A DNA stretch of 64,000 nt from SZUA-36 sp963801195 (GTDB lineage: Bacteria > Pseudomonadota > Gammaproteobacteria > Xanthomonadales > SZUA-36), in the NCBI GenBank assembly GCA_963801195.1, contig CAWDDX010000007.1, positions 1,550,001 through 1,614,000 of the forward strand. Reading direction: 5' to 3'. Position 1 is the first letter of the stretch, and each line of letters starts with the position of its first letter. A model generated the notes under the pieces. It did not search any database. It saw only the letters and a program-made list of their open reading frames with translations, and had not been told where the DNA came from. Positions 17,388-26,044 of this stretch are shown here, in pieces. Made by a program: the position numbers and the translations under genes.

Positions 17388-18146
17388 ATGAAACGGGACA
17401 GCAATCGGATTCACCTTTATTTTTCCTGGTCCGACCAGATAACGGACGCCGCATTGTTGTGCCGTTACCAATCACTGCTGACGGATTCCGAAACGGAACA
17501 GATGTCACGTCTTTACTTTACCGGCCACCGCCATCAATACCTGTTGACGCGGGCGCTGGTCCGCTCCTGTCTTTCCCAGTATTACCCGGTCAAGCCGGGC
17601 GAGTGGCAATTCTCGAAAAACAGTTACGGGAAACCTCAGGTCAGTCACCCGGAGCTTAAACTCACTACCAGTTTCAATCTCTCCCATGCCAAGGGCCTGA
17701 TTGTTTGCGCAATCGCACCCGGCTTTGATATCGGTGTGGATGTCGAGGATACGCAAAGAAACACGCGTGCCGCCTTTGACAGCCTCGCCAGTTATTTTTC
17801 AGAGCAGGAAATCAGGGATCTTGCCGCACTGCCCAAGAATAAACAAAAACAGCGATTTTTCGATTACTGGACACTGAAGGAAGCTTATATCAAGGCGCGT
17901 GGCATGGGGCTTGCCCTGCCGTTGAGTAAATTCAGTTTTCATTTCATAGCAGACGATCTCAGTGAATTCCGGGTTCAGAAGGAGCTCGGTGACGATGCGC
18001 GCAATTGGCAGTTTTGGCGGATTTCGATGAGTGGCCACTACCGGATAGCCATCGCGCTGAACTCCCCGCAGCAAGGTTTCGAGGTGAGCGCTTTCAATAC
18101 GGTACCGTTAATCGGCCATGACAACGTACAACCCAATTTTCTGTGA
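17388..18146 (+). CDS. Sfp-type 4'-phosphopantetheinyl transferase
   Basis: A 252-residue protein with both PPTase signatures: GVDVEDT (D118, E120, Mg-binding) and FFDYWTLKEAYIKARGMGL (W161, K164, E165). Length and the N-terminal half place it with Sfp/Gsp/HetI rather than AcpS. It closes the cluster and presumably converts the ACP at 11163 to its holo form. Having its own PPTase supports an independent pathway. No other carrier-protein gene is in the window. Confidence 0.92.
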   Translation: MKRDSNRIHLYFSWSDQITDAALLCRYQSLLTDSETEQMSRLYFTGHRHQYLLTRALVRSCLSQYYPVKPGEWQFSKNSYGKPQVSHPELKLTTSFNLSHAKGLIVCAIAPGFDIGVDVEDTQRNTRAAFDSLASYFSEQEIRDLAALPKNKQKQRFFDYWTLKEAYIKARGMGLALPLSKFSFHFIADDLSEFRVQKELGDDARNWQFWRISMSGHYRIAIALNSPQQGFEVSAFNTVPLIGHDNVQPNFL

Positions 18147-18297
18147 GGGTATGCGGGGATAAGCGACCGCTTTCGAAAGATGCGCTGAATTCCGTGGCCC
18201 GGGCCGGTCATCCCAGGGACCTGTAATTTCCAAAACCTTGCGCGCGGCTTTCGGATAAGATAACCCCGATAAAAATTGACAACCTGGTAGGAAAACA

Positions 18298-20784
18298 ATG
18301 CATCGAATCAAATTCTGGCTGTCGGCCTGTTTCATCCTTTTTTCATTTTCCCAATTAGCAGTGGCCAGGCACGAAAACCCGCCGGAAGCGGGTGTCAGCA
18401 GCATCAGGGAAAAAGTCAGAGACCTGCAGCATTTGAAGGGCTTTTTCGATCTCTACTGGGATCAGCGAAATGGTCAGCTGTTGTTGCAGATCGACAGGTT
18501 TGACGGCGAGTTCATTTACCAGTCTTCGCTGGCGCGCGGCGTCGGGTCGAACGACCTCGGCCTCGATCGCGGTCAGCTCGGCGCGACGCGACTGGTCGAA
18601 TTTCAGCGCTCCGGCCCAAAGATACTGATGGTCCAAAAAAACACCGCTTTCAGGGCCCTCTCGGACGACCCGGCCGAGCAGGCAGCGGTTGAAAGCTCGT
18701 TTGCCAGTTCGGTGGTTTGGGGCTTTGAAGTCGTGGCCGAAACGGGCGGCACGGTGATCGTGGACGCCACCGATTTTTTCCTGCGTGATGCGCACAATAT
18801 TTCCACCCGCCTCAGCCGGACGCAACAGGGTAGCTATAAAGTCGACCCCACCCGGTCCGCTGTTTTCCTGCCGCGCACCCGGGCCTTTCCCGACAACACC
18901 GAAGTGGAAGCCGTCGTCACCTATACGGGCGAACCCAAATATGACGACAAGGGCAATGCCGTCAGCGATCTGCTGGCCGGCGTGGTCCAGGACACGGACG
19001 CCTTTACGGTCCATCTGCACCACTCGTTCATCCGCTTGCCGGACGACGATTACGAACCGCTGGCATACGACCCCAGGGCAGGTATTATCGGCGCACCATG
19101 GGACAGCGCTTTTCAGGATTACGCGGTTCCGGTCGGGGATTCCATGCGCAAGCGCTTCGGCATCCGTCACCGCCTGCGGAAACTGCACCCCGAGGCGGCC
19201 GTCAGCGAGGCCGTTGAACCTATTGTTTACTACCTCGACCCGGGCGCGCCGGAACCGGTGCGCTCCGCACTGATGGAGGGCGCCGCCTGGTGGAACCAGG
19301 CCTTCGAAGCCGCCGGCTACAAGAATGCATTCCAGGTCAAGCTGCTACCGGAGGATGCGGACCCGATGGACGTTCGCTACAACGTCATTCAATGGGTTCA
19401 CCGCTCGACGCGCGGGTGGTCCTACGGCTACTCGGTCGTCGACCCGCGCACCGGTGAAATAATAAAGGGGCATGTCACCCTCGGCTCCATGCGCGTGCGC
19501 CAGGATTACCTGATCGCGGAAGGCCTGCTGGCGCCTTACAAGGATGGCAGCGTACCCGACACCATGCTGGAGATGTCGCTGGCGCGGATACGCCAGTTGG
19601 CCGCACACGAGGTCGGTCACACGCTCGGCATGGAGCACAATTTCGCGGCCAGCACCGACAACCGCTCTTCGGTCATGGATTACCCTTTCCCGCTGATCCG
19701 TCTGAATGCGGAAAATCGTCTCGATTTTTCTGATGCCTATACGGTCGGGATCGGTGATTGGGACAAGCGCACAGTACTCTATGCATACCAGGATTTTCCC
19801 GCAGGCGTCGATGAAGCTGTGCAGCGAAAGCAGATCCTCGACCAGACCATCGCCTCCGGTCTGCGCTACGTCTCCGACGAGGATTCGCGCGACCCCGGCA
19901 CCGCGAACCCCTACGGCAATCTCTGGGATAACGGCGCGGACGCCATCACCGAACTCGAGCGCCTGCTGAAGGTGCGCGCTTACGCACTTGAGCATTTTTC
20001 GGAAAACAACATCAGGCCGGGGCGGCCGCTCGCCACTCTCGAGGAAGTGCTGGTGCCCATTTACCTTCTGCACCGCTACCAGGTCCAGGCGGTCGCCAAA
20101 CTCGTTGGCGGTCAGTATTTCAACTACACCATCCGCGGGGACGGACAAGCGACGCCGTCAAAGGTGGAGGCGCAAAAACAAAGGGCCGCGATCAACGCAC
20201 TGCTCGGCACACTCGACCCCGGCGTGCTGAAGCTGCCGCAGTCGCTGGTAGACATCATACCGCCGCGGCCCCCCGGTTATCCGCTCGACCGGGAGTCTTT
20301 CAGCCGCACGACCGGTGTGACTTTCGACCCCCTGGCGCCGGCGGAAAGCGCCGTCAGCCTGACACTGGACGTTTTACTCAATCAGCAACGCGCCGCGCGT
20401 TTGAATGTCCAGCATATGACGGATCCGTCACAACCCGATTTCGGCGCGTTACTGGAGTCGCTCGGCCGGGCCAGCTGGTACGGGCAGCCACAGGATGCAG
20501 TAGCCGGCGCGATACAGCGTCTGACCGACGGCCAGTACCTGGACCGCCTGATGGCCCTGGCCACCGACGCGGCGGCGGATTACCAGGTCCGTGCGCAGGC
20601 CTTTGTAGCCCTTCAGGAACTGGCAAAGTGGCTGGACAGGCAAAGCGTCCTCAGAACAGACAGCGACTGGACCGCGTTTTACGCACAGTCCCGTCATGCG
20701 ATTACGGCCATGATGAACGATCCGGAAAGGATAAAACCAAGCCCGGCACCTAAAACGCCACCGGGGTCACCGATAGGTAACTAG
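18298..20784 (+). CDS. Exported zinc metalloprotease, DUF5117/DUF4953 type
   Basis: An 828-residue secreted protein with a signal peptide (about 1-23). The N-terminal half matches the DUF5117 type (LKGFFDLYWDQRNGQLLLQI). The metzincin-like zinc motif HEVGHTLGMEH starts at H437, followed by a Met-turn-like SSVMDYP. The C-terminal part matches DUF4953. Such proteins are large periplasmic or surface peptidases. A GC-rich inverted-repeat element follows the stop codon. Substrate unknown. Confidence 0.88.
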   Translation: MHRIKFWLSACFILFSFSQLAVARHENPPEAGVSSIREKVRDLQHLKGFFDLYWDQRNGQLLLQIDRFDGEFIYQSSLARGVGSNDLGLDRGQLGATRLVEFQRSGPKILMVQKNTAFRALSDDPAEQAAVESSFASSVVWGFEVVAETGGTVIVDATDFFLRDAHNISTRLSRTQQGSYKVDPTRSAVFLPRTRAFPDNTEVEAVVTYTGEPKYDDKGNAVSDLLAGVVQDTDAFTVHLHHSFIRLPDDDYEPLAYDPRAGIIGAPWDSAFQDYAVPVGDSMRKRFGIRHRLRKLHPEAAVSEAVEPIVYYLDPGAPEPVRSALMEGAAWWNQAFEAAGYKNAFQVKLLPEDADPMDVRYNVIQWVHRSTRGWSYGYSVVDPRTGEIIKGHVTLGSMRVRQDYLIAEGLLAPYKDGSVPDTMLEMSLARIRQLAAHEVGHTLGMEHNFAASTDNRSSVMDYPFPLIRLNAENRLDFSDAYTVGIGDWDKRTVLYAYQDFPAGVDEAVQRKQILDQTIASGLRYVSDEDSRDPGTANPYGNLWDNGADAITELERLLKVRAYALEHFSENNIRPGRPLATLEEVLVPIYLLHRYQVQAVAKLVGGQYFNYTIRGDGQATPSKVEAQKQRAAINALLGTLDPGVLKLPQSLVDIIPPRPPGYPLDRESFSRTTGVTFDPLAPAESAVSLTLDVLLNQQRAARLNVQHMTDPSQPDFGALLESLGRASWYGQPQDAVAGAIQRLTDGQYLDRLMALATDAAADYQVRAQAFVALQELAKWLDRQSVLRTDSDWTAFYAQSRHAITAMMNDPERIKPSPAPKTPPGSPIGN

Positions 20785-20805
20785 AACCGTGTCGATAAAT
20801 ACAAA

Positions 20806-20922
20806 CACCGTCGTCCCGGCGCAGGCCGGGAGCTCCCAACGTTTTCTGTGAACTTTGAAGAAGATCTAAATAAACGCTCTGCTAATCTTATGGAGGTCCC
20901 GGCCTGCGCCGGGATGACGGTG
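20806..20922. repeat. REP-like GC-rich palindromic element
   Basis: Two 31-base arms, 20806-20836 and 20892-20922, are inverted repeats with only two mismatches (CACCGTC, CCCGGCGCAGGCCGGGA, CTCC). They enclose a 55-base AT-rich centre. It lies between the convergent protease and MBL genes, where it could end transcription from both sides. Parts of the outer arm sequence recur near 22060 and 44100. Confidence 0.85.
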
Positions 20923-20956
20923 CTATTTTAACAATTTATTCTGGGCCCTTAACCAA

Positions 20957-21994
20957 TCACCTTGTCTGATACCACCCAACCCCATCATCATCAAAATCCA
21001 TGCTTAGCTCGCCTTCGTACAACAGGTAATGCAAATGCGCAACGGCTTCGCCGGTTGCCATCATCAGGTTGCTATCGGTGATCTCGCTCTTGAACAGGGA
21101 GGGAAAAACATCCACCGCTCGCTGTGGCCGGCGGCACAGTTGACGCAGTTTTTCCAGACCCGTCTCATGTTCCCTTATCAAGGCATCCAGACGTTCCTTG
21201 ACACCTCGAAACGGCCTGCCGTGCGACGGCAGCACAAGCACATCATCCGGCAACAGCGTTTTCATCCTGTGCAACGAGTCAAACCAGCCTGCCAGCGGGT
21301 TGGCACTGGGTTCGGTCGGGTAGACGCTCACATTGGGTGATATGGTCGGCAGTATCTGGTCGCCGGAGATCAATACGTTACACTCCGGGTTGTACAGGCA
21401 AGCGTGTTCGGGTGAATGGCCGTGGCCGGTGATGACCCTCCATTCCTGTACACCTATGTGAACGGGTTGCGCCTCGTTGAGGCGTACATAGGCCTGCGGC
21501 AACGGCGCAACGACCTTGCCAAAAGCACCGAACATCTCGATGTAGCGCATCATATTTTCTTCGGCGAATCCAGCTGAGCGGTAGAAGCGCCGCCCCTCTT
21601 TCGGTGCCGGCAATCCGGTATCGGAAACCAGGATTCGGCACAGCAGGTACTCGTCGCGGGTCATGAACAGATCGACGTCGAATAAGTCGCACAACCAGCC
21701 CGCGCAACCGGCGTGGTCCGGGTGCAGGTGCGTGACCAGGACCCTGGTTGCCCGTGAATTGTCCAGTTGCACGCCAAAAACCTGCTCCCAGCAACTGCGC
21801 GTGACAGGCGTGTGGATACCCGTATCCACCACGGCCCATCCACCCTCGTCCTGAAGCAACCAGACATTGATATGTCCGAGCATGTAAGGCAACGGCAGAC
21901 GCAGCCATTTCAGGCCGGGCAGAATATCGACGGCTTCTCCTTTTGCCGGTTGAAAGTCGTATTCGTAGCTGAGTGGGTCCGCATCGTTTCTCAT
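20957..21994 (-). CDS. MBL-fold metallo-hydrolase
   Basis: About 345 residues from the ATG at 21994. The metallo-beta-lactamase motif HLHPDHAG (H89, H91, D93, H94) is present, followed by TGHGHSPEHACLY, SGDQILP and a SHGRPF ending, giving the full set of zinc ligands. A C-terminal winged-helix-like region (LRQLCRRPQRAVDVFPSLF to VAHLHYL) resembles the LACTB2-type tail. Such enzymes hydrolyse thioesters, lactones or nucleic acids; the exact substrate is not visible. A longer form from an upstream ATG at 22084 is possible but adds an atypical leader. Confidence 0.82.
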   Translation of the reverse strand: MRNDADPLSYEYDFQPAKGEAVDILPGLKWLRLPLPYMLGHINVWLLQDEGGWAVVDTGIHTPVTRSCWEQVFGVQLDNSRATRVLVTHLHPDHAGCAGWLCDLFDVDLFMTRDEYLLCRILVSDTGLPAPKEGRRFYRSAGFAEENMMRYIEMFGAFGKVVAPLPQAYVRLNEAQPVHIGVQEWRVITGHGHSPEHACLYNPECNVLISGDQILPTISPNVSVYPTEPSANPLAGWFDSLHRMKTLLPDDVLVLPSHGRPFRGVKERLDALIREHETGLEKLRQLCRRPQRAVDVFPSLFKSEITDSNLMMATGEAVAHLHYLLYEGELSMDFDDDGVGWYQTR

Positions 21995-22040
21995 CGGTCT
22001 ATTATCTCGCAGGGCCGTGGCGGTTGATATGGGGAAAGGG

Positions 22041-22069
22041 AGTTTGAACTTTGAATGTGGCACCGTCAT
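22041..22069 (-). repeat. Partial copy of REP-like repeat
   Basis: The reverse complement of these 29 bases matches 44099-44127 at 24 of 29 positions, beginning ATGACGGTGC and ending TTCAAACT. The ATGACGGTGC end is also the outer edge of the palindrome at 20806-20922. It lies between the divergent MBL and SDR genes. Confidence 0.6.
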
Positions 22070-22111
22070 CCCGGCTTTCGCCACGATGACGTGGCCTGAA
22101 TTTGCGGGAAA

Positions 22112-22142
22112 TTGAACCTGATCTCTTTTCTCTGGCTATAAT
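22112..22142 (+). promoter_or_regulatory. Promoter-like sequence for the SDR gene
   Basis: TTGAAC (22112-22117) and a perfect TATAAT (22137-22142) with a 19-base spacer, slightly long. The predicted transcript would have a leader of about 58 bases before the SDR start codon at 22208. Confidence 0.45.
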
Positions 22143-22207
22143 TCTATGCACAACCCGGCTGCCCGCACCTGTGCCCGAAGGGCGGCAACAACAGAGGAAT
22201 AAATCCT

Positions 22208-22987
22208 ATGGATCTGAACATTGCCGGCCGCAAGGCCATCATATGCGCTTCCAGCAAGGGACTCGGCAAGGCCTGCGCGCAAGCGCTGGCCGCGGAAGGG
22301 GTCGATGTCTGGATCAGTGCGCGCTCGATTGGCCCTTTGCAGGCCACTGCCGATGAGATCAATGCCGCTGATAGGGGCAAGGCCACCGCGATCATTGCCG
22401 ACGTCACGACCGATGAAGGCCGCGACGCACTGTATGCCGCCTGCCCCGCCCCCGATATCCTCGTCAACAATGCAGGCGGACCGGCGCCCGGCGACTTCAG
22501 GGACTGGCGCCAGAAAGACTGGTTCGACGCGGTCAACGCCAATATGTACAGCGCCATCGACATGATCAGGCGTTGTCTCGACGGCATGATCGAACGCCGC
22601 TTCGGCCGCATCGTCAATATCACCAGCGTGGCGGTAAAATCGCCGGTGCCGGTGCTGGGTCTGTCGAATGGCGCGCGCGCCGGTCTGACCGGGTTCATAT
22701 CCGGTATCGCCCGTGAACCAGCCCAGTACAACGTCACCATCAACAACCTTTTACCCGGCTACATCGCCACCGACCGGTTGTGGTCGGTGATGGAAGCCGG
22801 GGCCAAACAGTCCGGCGTGGACAAGGAAGCGTTCCAGCAAAGCCTCTTTGCAAAAATCGGCGCCAGGCGACCCGGCGACCCGGATGAATTCGGCGCCACC
22901 TGCACTTTTTTGTGCAGCCAGCAGGCCGCCTACATCACGGCGCAGAATGTGCTGATCGACGGCGGGCTCTATCCGGGCACCTTCTAG
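22208..22987 (+). CDS. Atypical SDR oxidoreductase without the usual Tyr-Lys pair
   Basis: A 259-residue short-chain dehydrogenase-fold protein. The cofactor region is SSKGLGKACAQAL instead of TGxxxGIG, and NNAGG is present. The catalytic segment reads SVAVKSPVPVLGLSNGARAGLTGF: the Ser is there, but the YxxxK motif is replaced by LSNGARAG. A subfamily of FabG-like proteins with SNGAR in this place is widespread, so this is a family trait rather than a mutation. The chemistry is unclear. Its stop lies four bases from the stop of the convergent ppdK. Confidence 0.82.
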   Translation: MDLNIAGRKAIICASSKGLGKACAQALAAEGVDVWISARSIGPLQATADEINAADRGKATAIIADVTTDEGRDALYAACPAPDILVNNAGGPAPGDFRDWRQKDWFDAVNANMYSAIDMIRRCLDGMIERRFGRIVNITSVAVKSPVPVLGLSNGARAGLTGFISGIAREPAQYNVTINNLLPGYIATDRLWSVMEAGAKQSGVDKEAFQQSLFAKIGARRPGDPDEFGATCTFLCSQQAAYITAQNVLIDGGLYPGTF

Positions 22988-22991
22988 CAGT

Positions 22992-25727
22992 CTAGCCCGC
23001 GTCCTCCAGTGCTGCATGCGCCGCCGCCAGGCGTGCGATCGGCACCCGGAACGGTGAACAGGACACGTAGTCGACACCCAGCTTGTGGCACAGGTGGATA
23101 CTTCTCGGGTCACCGCCGTGTTCGCCGCAGACACCGATCTCGAGTTCCTTGCGTACCGCACGGCCCTCATCGATGGCGATTTTCATCAGGCGGCCGACAC
23201 CGTCAGCATCGATGCTGGCGAACGGATTTTCCTTGAGCAGGCCGGACTGCAGATACTGCACCAGGAAGCCCGATTCCGCATCATCGCGTGATATCCCATA
23301 GGTCGTCTGGGTCAGGTCATTGGTTCCGAACGAGAAGAACTCCGCGGATTCGGCGATCTTTCCCGCGGTTAGCGCCGCGCGTGGGATCTCGATCATCGTG
23401 CCAATCAGGTAAGGGATTTTGGCGCCGTGCTCCTCCATCACCCGCAGCGCTTTCTCCTCGAGGGTCTTGCGCATCCGGTTGAACTCGCCTTCGTGCGACA
23501 CCAGTGGAATCATCACCTCCGGCCGCACATCGACACCGTCGGCTGCACACCGGCAGGCCGCTTCAAATATCGCCTGTACCTGCATCTCGTACAATCCGGG
23601 CATCGTGATACCCAGGCGCACGCCTCTCGTGCCGAGCATCGGGTTTGACTCGTGCAGCGCCGTGACGCGTTGCAGTAGCTTACGTTTTTCCTCGATTTCC
23701 TCCAGGGCGCGATCCAGGTCCTTGAGATTGGACAGGTGCTGCATCCGTAACTTGAGATCGGACAGGTCCATCATCAGGTCGTGAGCCGATGGCAGGAATT
23801 CATGCAACGGCGGATCCAGCAGACGGATGATGACCGGGTAGCCGTCCATGGCACGGAACAGGCCCTCAAAATCAGAGCGTTGCATGGGCATCAACCTGCT
23901 GATGGCCTCGTTGCGCTCCGCCCGGGTGCTGGCCACGATCACTTTTTGCATGATGGGCAGACGCTCCTCCTGGAAGAACATGTGCTCCGTGCGGCACAGG
24001 CCGATACCCTTGGCACCATACTGGCGGGCACGTTGCGCATCTTCCGGATAATCGGAGTTGGCGCGTACACCGAGCACGCGTATGTCATCGGCCCACGACA
24101 ATATCTTCAGCAGGTAGGGATCGTTGAAATCGGGTCTTTGCGTAGCCAGCTTGGCGTTATAGATCAACCCGGTGTTGCCGTCGATGGAAAGGAAGTCGCC
24201 TTCCTTGATGACCAGGCCGCCGCCCACCGTCATCTCGTGGTTGTCCAGGTCGATTTCAATATCGCTGACACCTACTACCGCGGGTTTACCGAACTGTCTC
24301 GCGACCAATGCCGCGTGGCTGGTGCGACCGCCCTTGCAGGTCACCACGCCCTTTGCCGCGAGCATGCCATGGACATCGTCCGGCCGGGTTTCCGGTCTTA
24401 CGAGTATGACGTCCCTGCCCTCTTCCTTGGCCCAGCGCTCGGCAAGCGTCGGTTCAAATGCGATGATACCGACCGCGGCACCGGGGGAAACATTCAGCCC
24501 ACGCGCAATCGGCTGAATCTCCTTGACCGCTTCTGTGCTCAGTTGTGGATGCAGGAAAAAATCGACCTGGTTGGTCTTGACCCGCGCTACGGCTTCCGCA
24601 ATTGTGATCAGGCCCTCGTCGACCATATCGACCGCGATACGGACTTCGGCTTGCGCAGTGCGCTTGCCGTCACGTGTCTGCAACAGCCACAGCTTGCCCT
24701 GCTCGATGGTAAATTCCATGTCCTGCATATTGCGGTGATGCTTTTCCAGCAAACGGGCAATCTGCTCCAGTTCCACGTGCATCTTCGGCATGTCCTTGGC
24801 CAGTCGCCGGATGGGCAGCGTGGGACGGGTTCCGGCAACAACATCCTCGCCTTGCGCGTTGATCAGGTAATCACCTTCGAGCGTGGGTGCGCCGTTGGTT
24901 GCGTTACGCGACATGAACACGCCGGTGGCCGAATCCTCGCCGAGGTTACCAAACACCATCGTCTGGATGGTGACCGCCGTACCGAGGTCGTGGGGTATGT
25001 CCGCTGCATTGCGGTAGTCAATGGCGCGTTTGCCGTTCCATGAACTGAACACGGCCTCGGTGGCTTGCTGCAGTTGCTCAAACGGGTCGGTCGGGAACTC
25101 CCGGCCGGTATAGGTCAGGATGATCTCCCTGAACCTCGCCGTGATGGCTTTCCAGGTGTCCGCGTTGAGTTCGGCGTCGCTCACTACGTGGGATTCACGC
25201 CGCTGTGCAGTGATCACGGCTTCGAAAACCTCGTCGGGTACACCCATCACCACGGAACCGAACATCTGCACGAGACGCCGGTACAGATCGTAGGCGAAAC
25301 GCGGGCGTTTGGTGAGCCTCGCCATGCTGGCGGCGATTTCGTCATTCATTCCGATGTTGAGGATCGTATCCATCATGCCCGGCATCGAAAACTTGGCACC
25401 GGAACGGCAGGACACCAGCAACGGGTTGTCCGGCTTGCCAAAACGCTTACCGGTGATTTTCTCCAACTCGGTAACGGCTTCCAGTACCTGGTTCCACATA
25501 CCCTTCGGGAATTTCTGTTTGGCCGCGAGGTAATCGTTACACGCCTCGGTCGTCACGGTGAAACCGGGCGGCACCGGGATGCCCAGGCTGGTGGCGTCAA
25601 ACAGATTGATACCCTTGCCGCCCAGCAATCCACGCAAGGCCTCCCAGTCGCCGTCAACGCGGGCCAATACTTCTTCAACTTCGCCAAACAGGTAAACGTA
25701 TTTATGCGGGGTCTTCTTGGAAGTCAT
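22992..25727 (-). CDS. ppdK: Pyruvate, phosphate dikinase
   Basis: A 911-residue enzyme with all three domains: N-terminal ATP-grasp (GGKGINLFDATSLGIPVPPGFTVTT), central phosphohistidine domain with H471 in GGRTSHAALVAR, and a C-terminal PEP/pyruvate barrel ending with GVCGEHGGDP. It interconverts pyruvate + ATP + Pi and PEP + AMP + PPi. Full length and intact. It is transcribed away from the radical SAM gene, with a 317-base AT-richer region between them. Confidence 0.95.
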   Translation of the reverse strand: MTSKKTPHKYVYLFGEVEEVLARVDGDWEALRGLLGGKGINLFDATSLGIPVPPGFTVTTEACNDYLAAKQKFPKGMWNQVLEAVTELEKITGKRFGKPDNPLLVSCRSGAKFSMPGMMDTILNIGMNDEIAASMARLTKRPRFAYDLYRRLVQMFGSVVMGVPDEVFEAVITAQRRESHVVSDAELNADTWKAITARFREIILTYTGREFPTDPFEQLQQATEAVFSSWNGKRAIDYRNAADIPHDLGTAVTIQTMVFGNLGEDSATGVFMSRNATNGAPTLEGDYLINAQGEDVVAGTRPTLPIRRLAKDMPKMHVELEQIARLLEKHHRNMQDMEFTIEQGKLWLLQTRDGKRTAQAEVRIAVDMVDEGLITIAEAVARVKTNQVDFFLHPQLSTEAVKEIQPIARGLNVSPGAAVGIIAFEPTLAERWAKEEGRDVILVRPETRPDDVHGMLAAKGVVTCKGGRTSHAALVARQFGKPAVVGVSDIEIDLDNHEMTVGGGLVIKEGDFLSIDGNTGLIYNAKLATQRPDFNDPYLLKILSWADDIRVLGVRANSDYPEDAQRARQYGAKGIGLCRTEHMFFQEERLPIMQKVIVASTRAERNEAISRLMPMQRSDFEGLFRAMDGYPVIIRLLDPPLHEFLPSAHDLMMDLSDLKLRMQHLSNLKDLDRALEEIEEKRKLLQRVTALHESNPMLGTRGVRLGITMPGLYEMQVQAIFEAACRCAADGVDVRPEVMIPLVSHEGEFNRMRKTLEEKALRVMEEHGAKIPYLIGTMIEIPRAALTAGKIAESAEFFSFGTNDLTQTTYGISRDDAESGFLVQYLQSGLLKENPFASIDADGVGRLMKIAIDEGRAVRKELEIGVCGEHGGDPRSIHLCHKLGVDYVSCSPFRVPIARLAAAHAALEDAG

Positions 25728-26044
25728 GCCTCATCTCCGTACATCAATCAGATCGATCATTGAGAATATAGTGCAGGCGTTAACGATAAACGCAATGCTA
25801 CCTGAGTGTGGTGATTTAGGTCAGTTCAGGTGCATATTAGCAGCGGAAAACCATCGATACGCCATTTTTCTGTCCCGGGGCCCCGAGTCAAAAACATGAC
25901 CTATATCATTGTTTGCATGCTTTTTTAAACCATAATGCAAAATCATATAAATCAAATATAGCTGTTGTCGGACTTGAATGACGGACGGCCGGTTTTTTCT
26001 TACGTCCGGCATTGGCAATCAAACAATGGAGAAGAGGTCAAACC
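25728..26044. other. Divergent control region with a CRP/FNR-like palindrome
   Basis: This 317-base gap between ppdK and the radical SAM gene has no gene. It contains ATGACCTATATCAT (25896-25909), a perfect dyad with the TGA-N6-TCA core of CRP/FNR-family sites, and the short palindrome CGGGGCCCCG (25876-25885). The section after about 25900 is AT-rich, as expected of a promoter. Which gene is controlled is not determined. Confidence 0.4.

Noticed and set aside
22112..22207. Riboswitch or leader peptide before the SDR gene
   Set aside because: No conserved structure or attenuator-like terminator could be made out.
23781..25043. Long plus-strand frame of 420 codons opposite ppdK
   Set aside because: It is antisense to a highly conserved enzyme gene and arises from GC-biased third positions.
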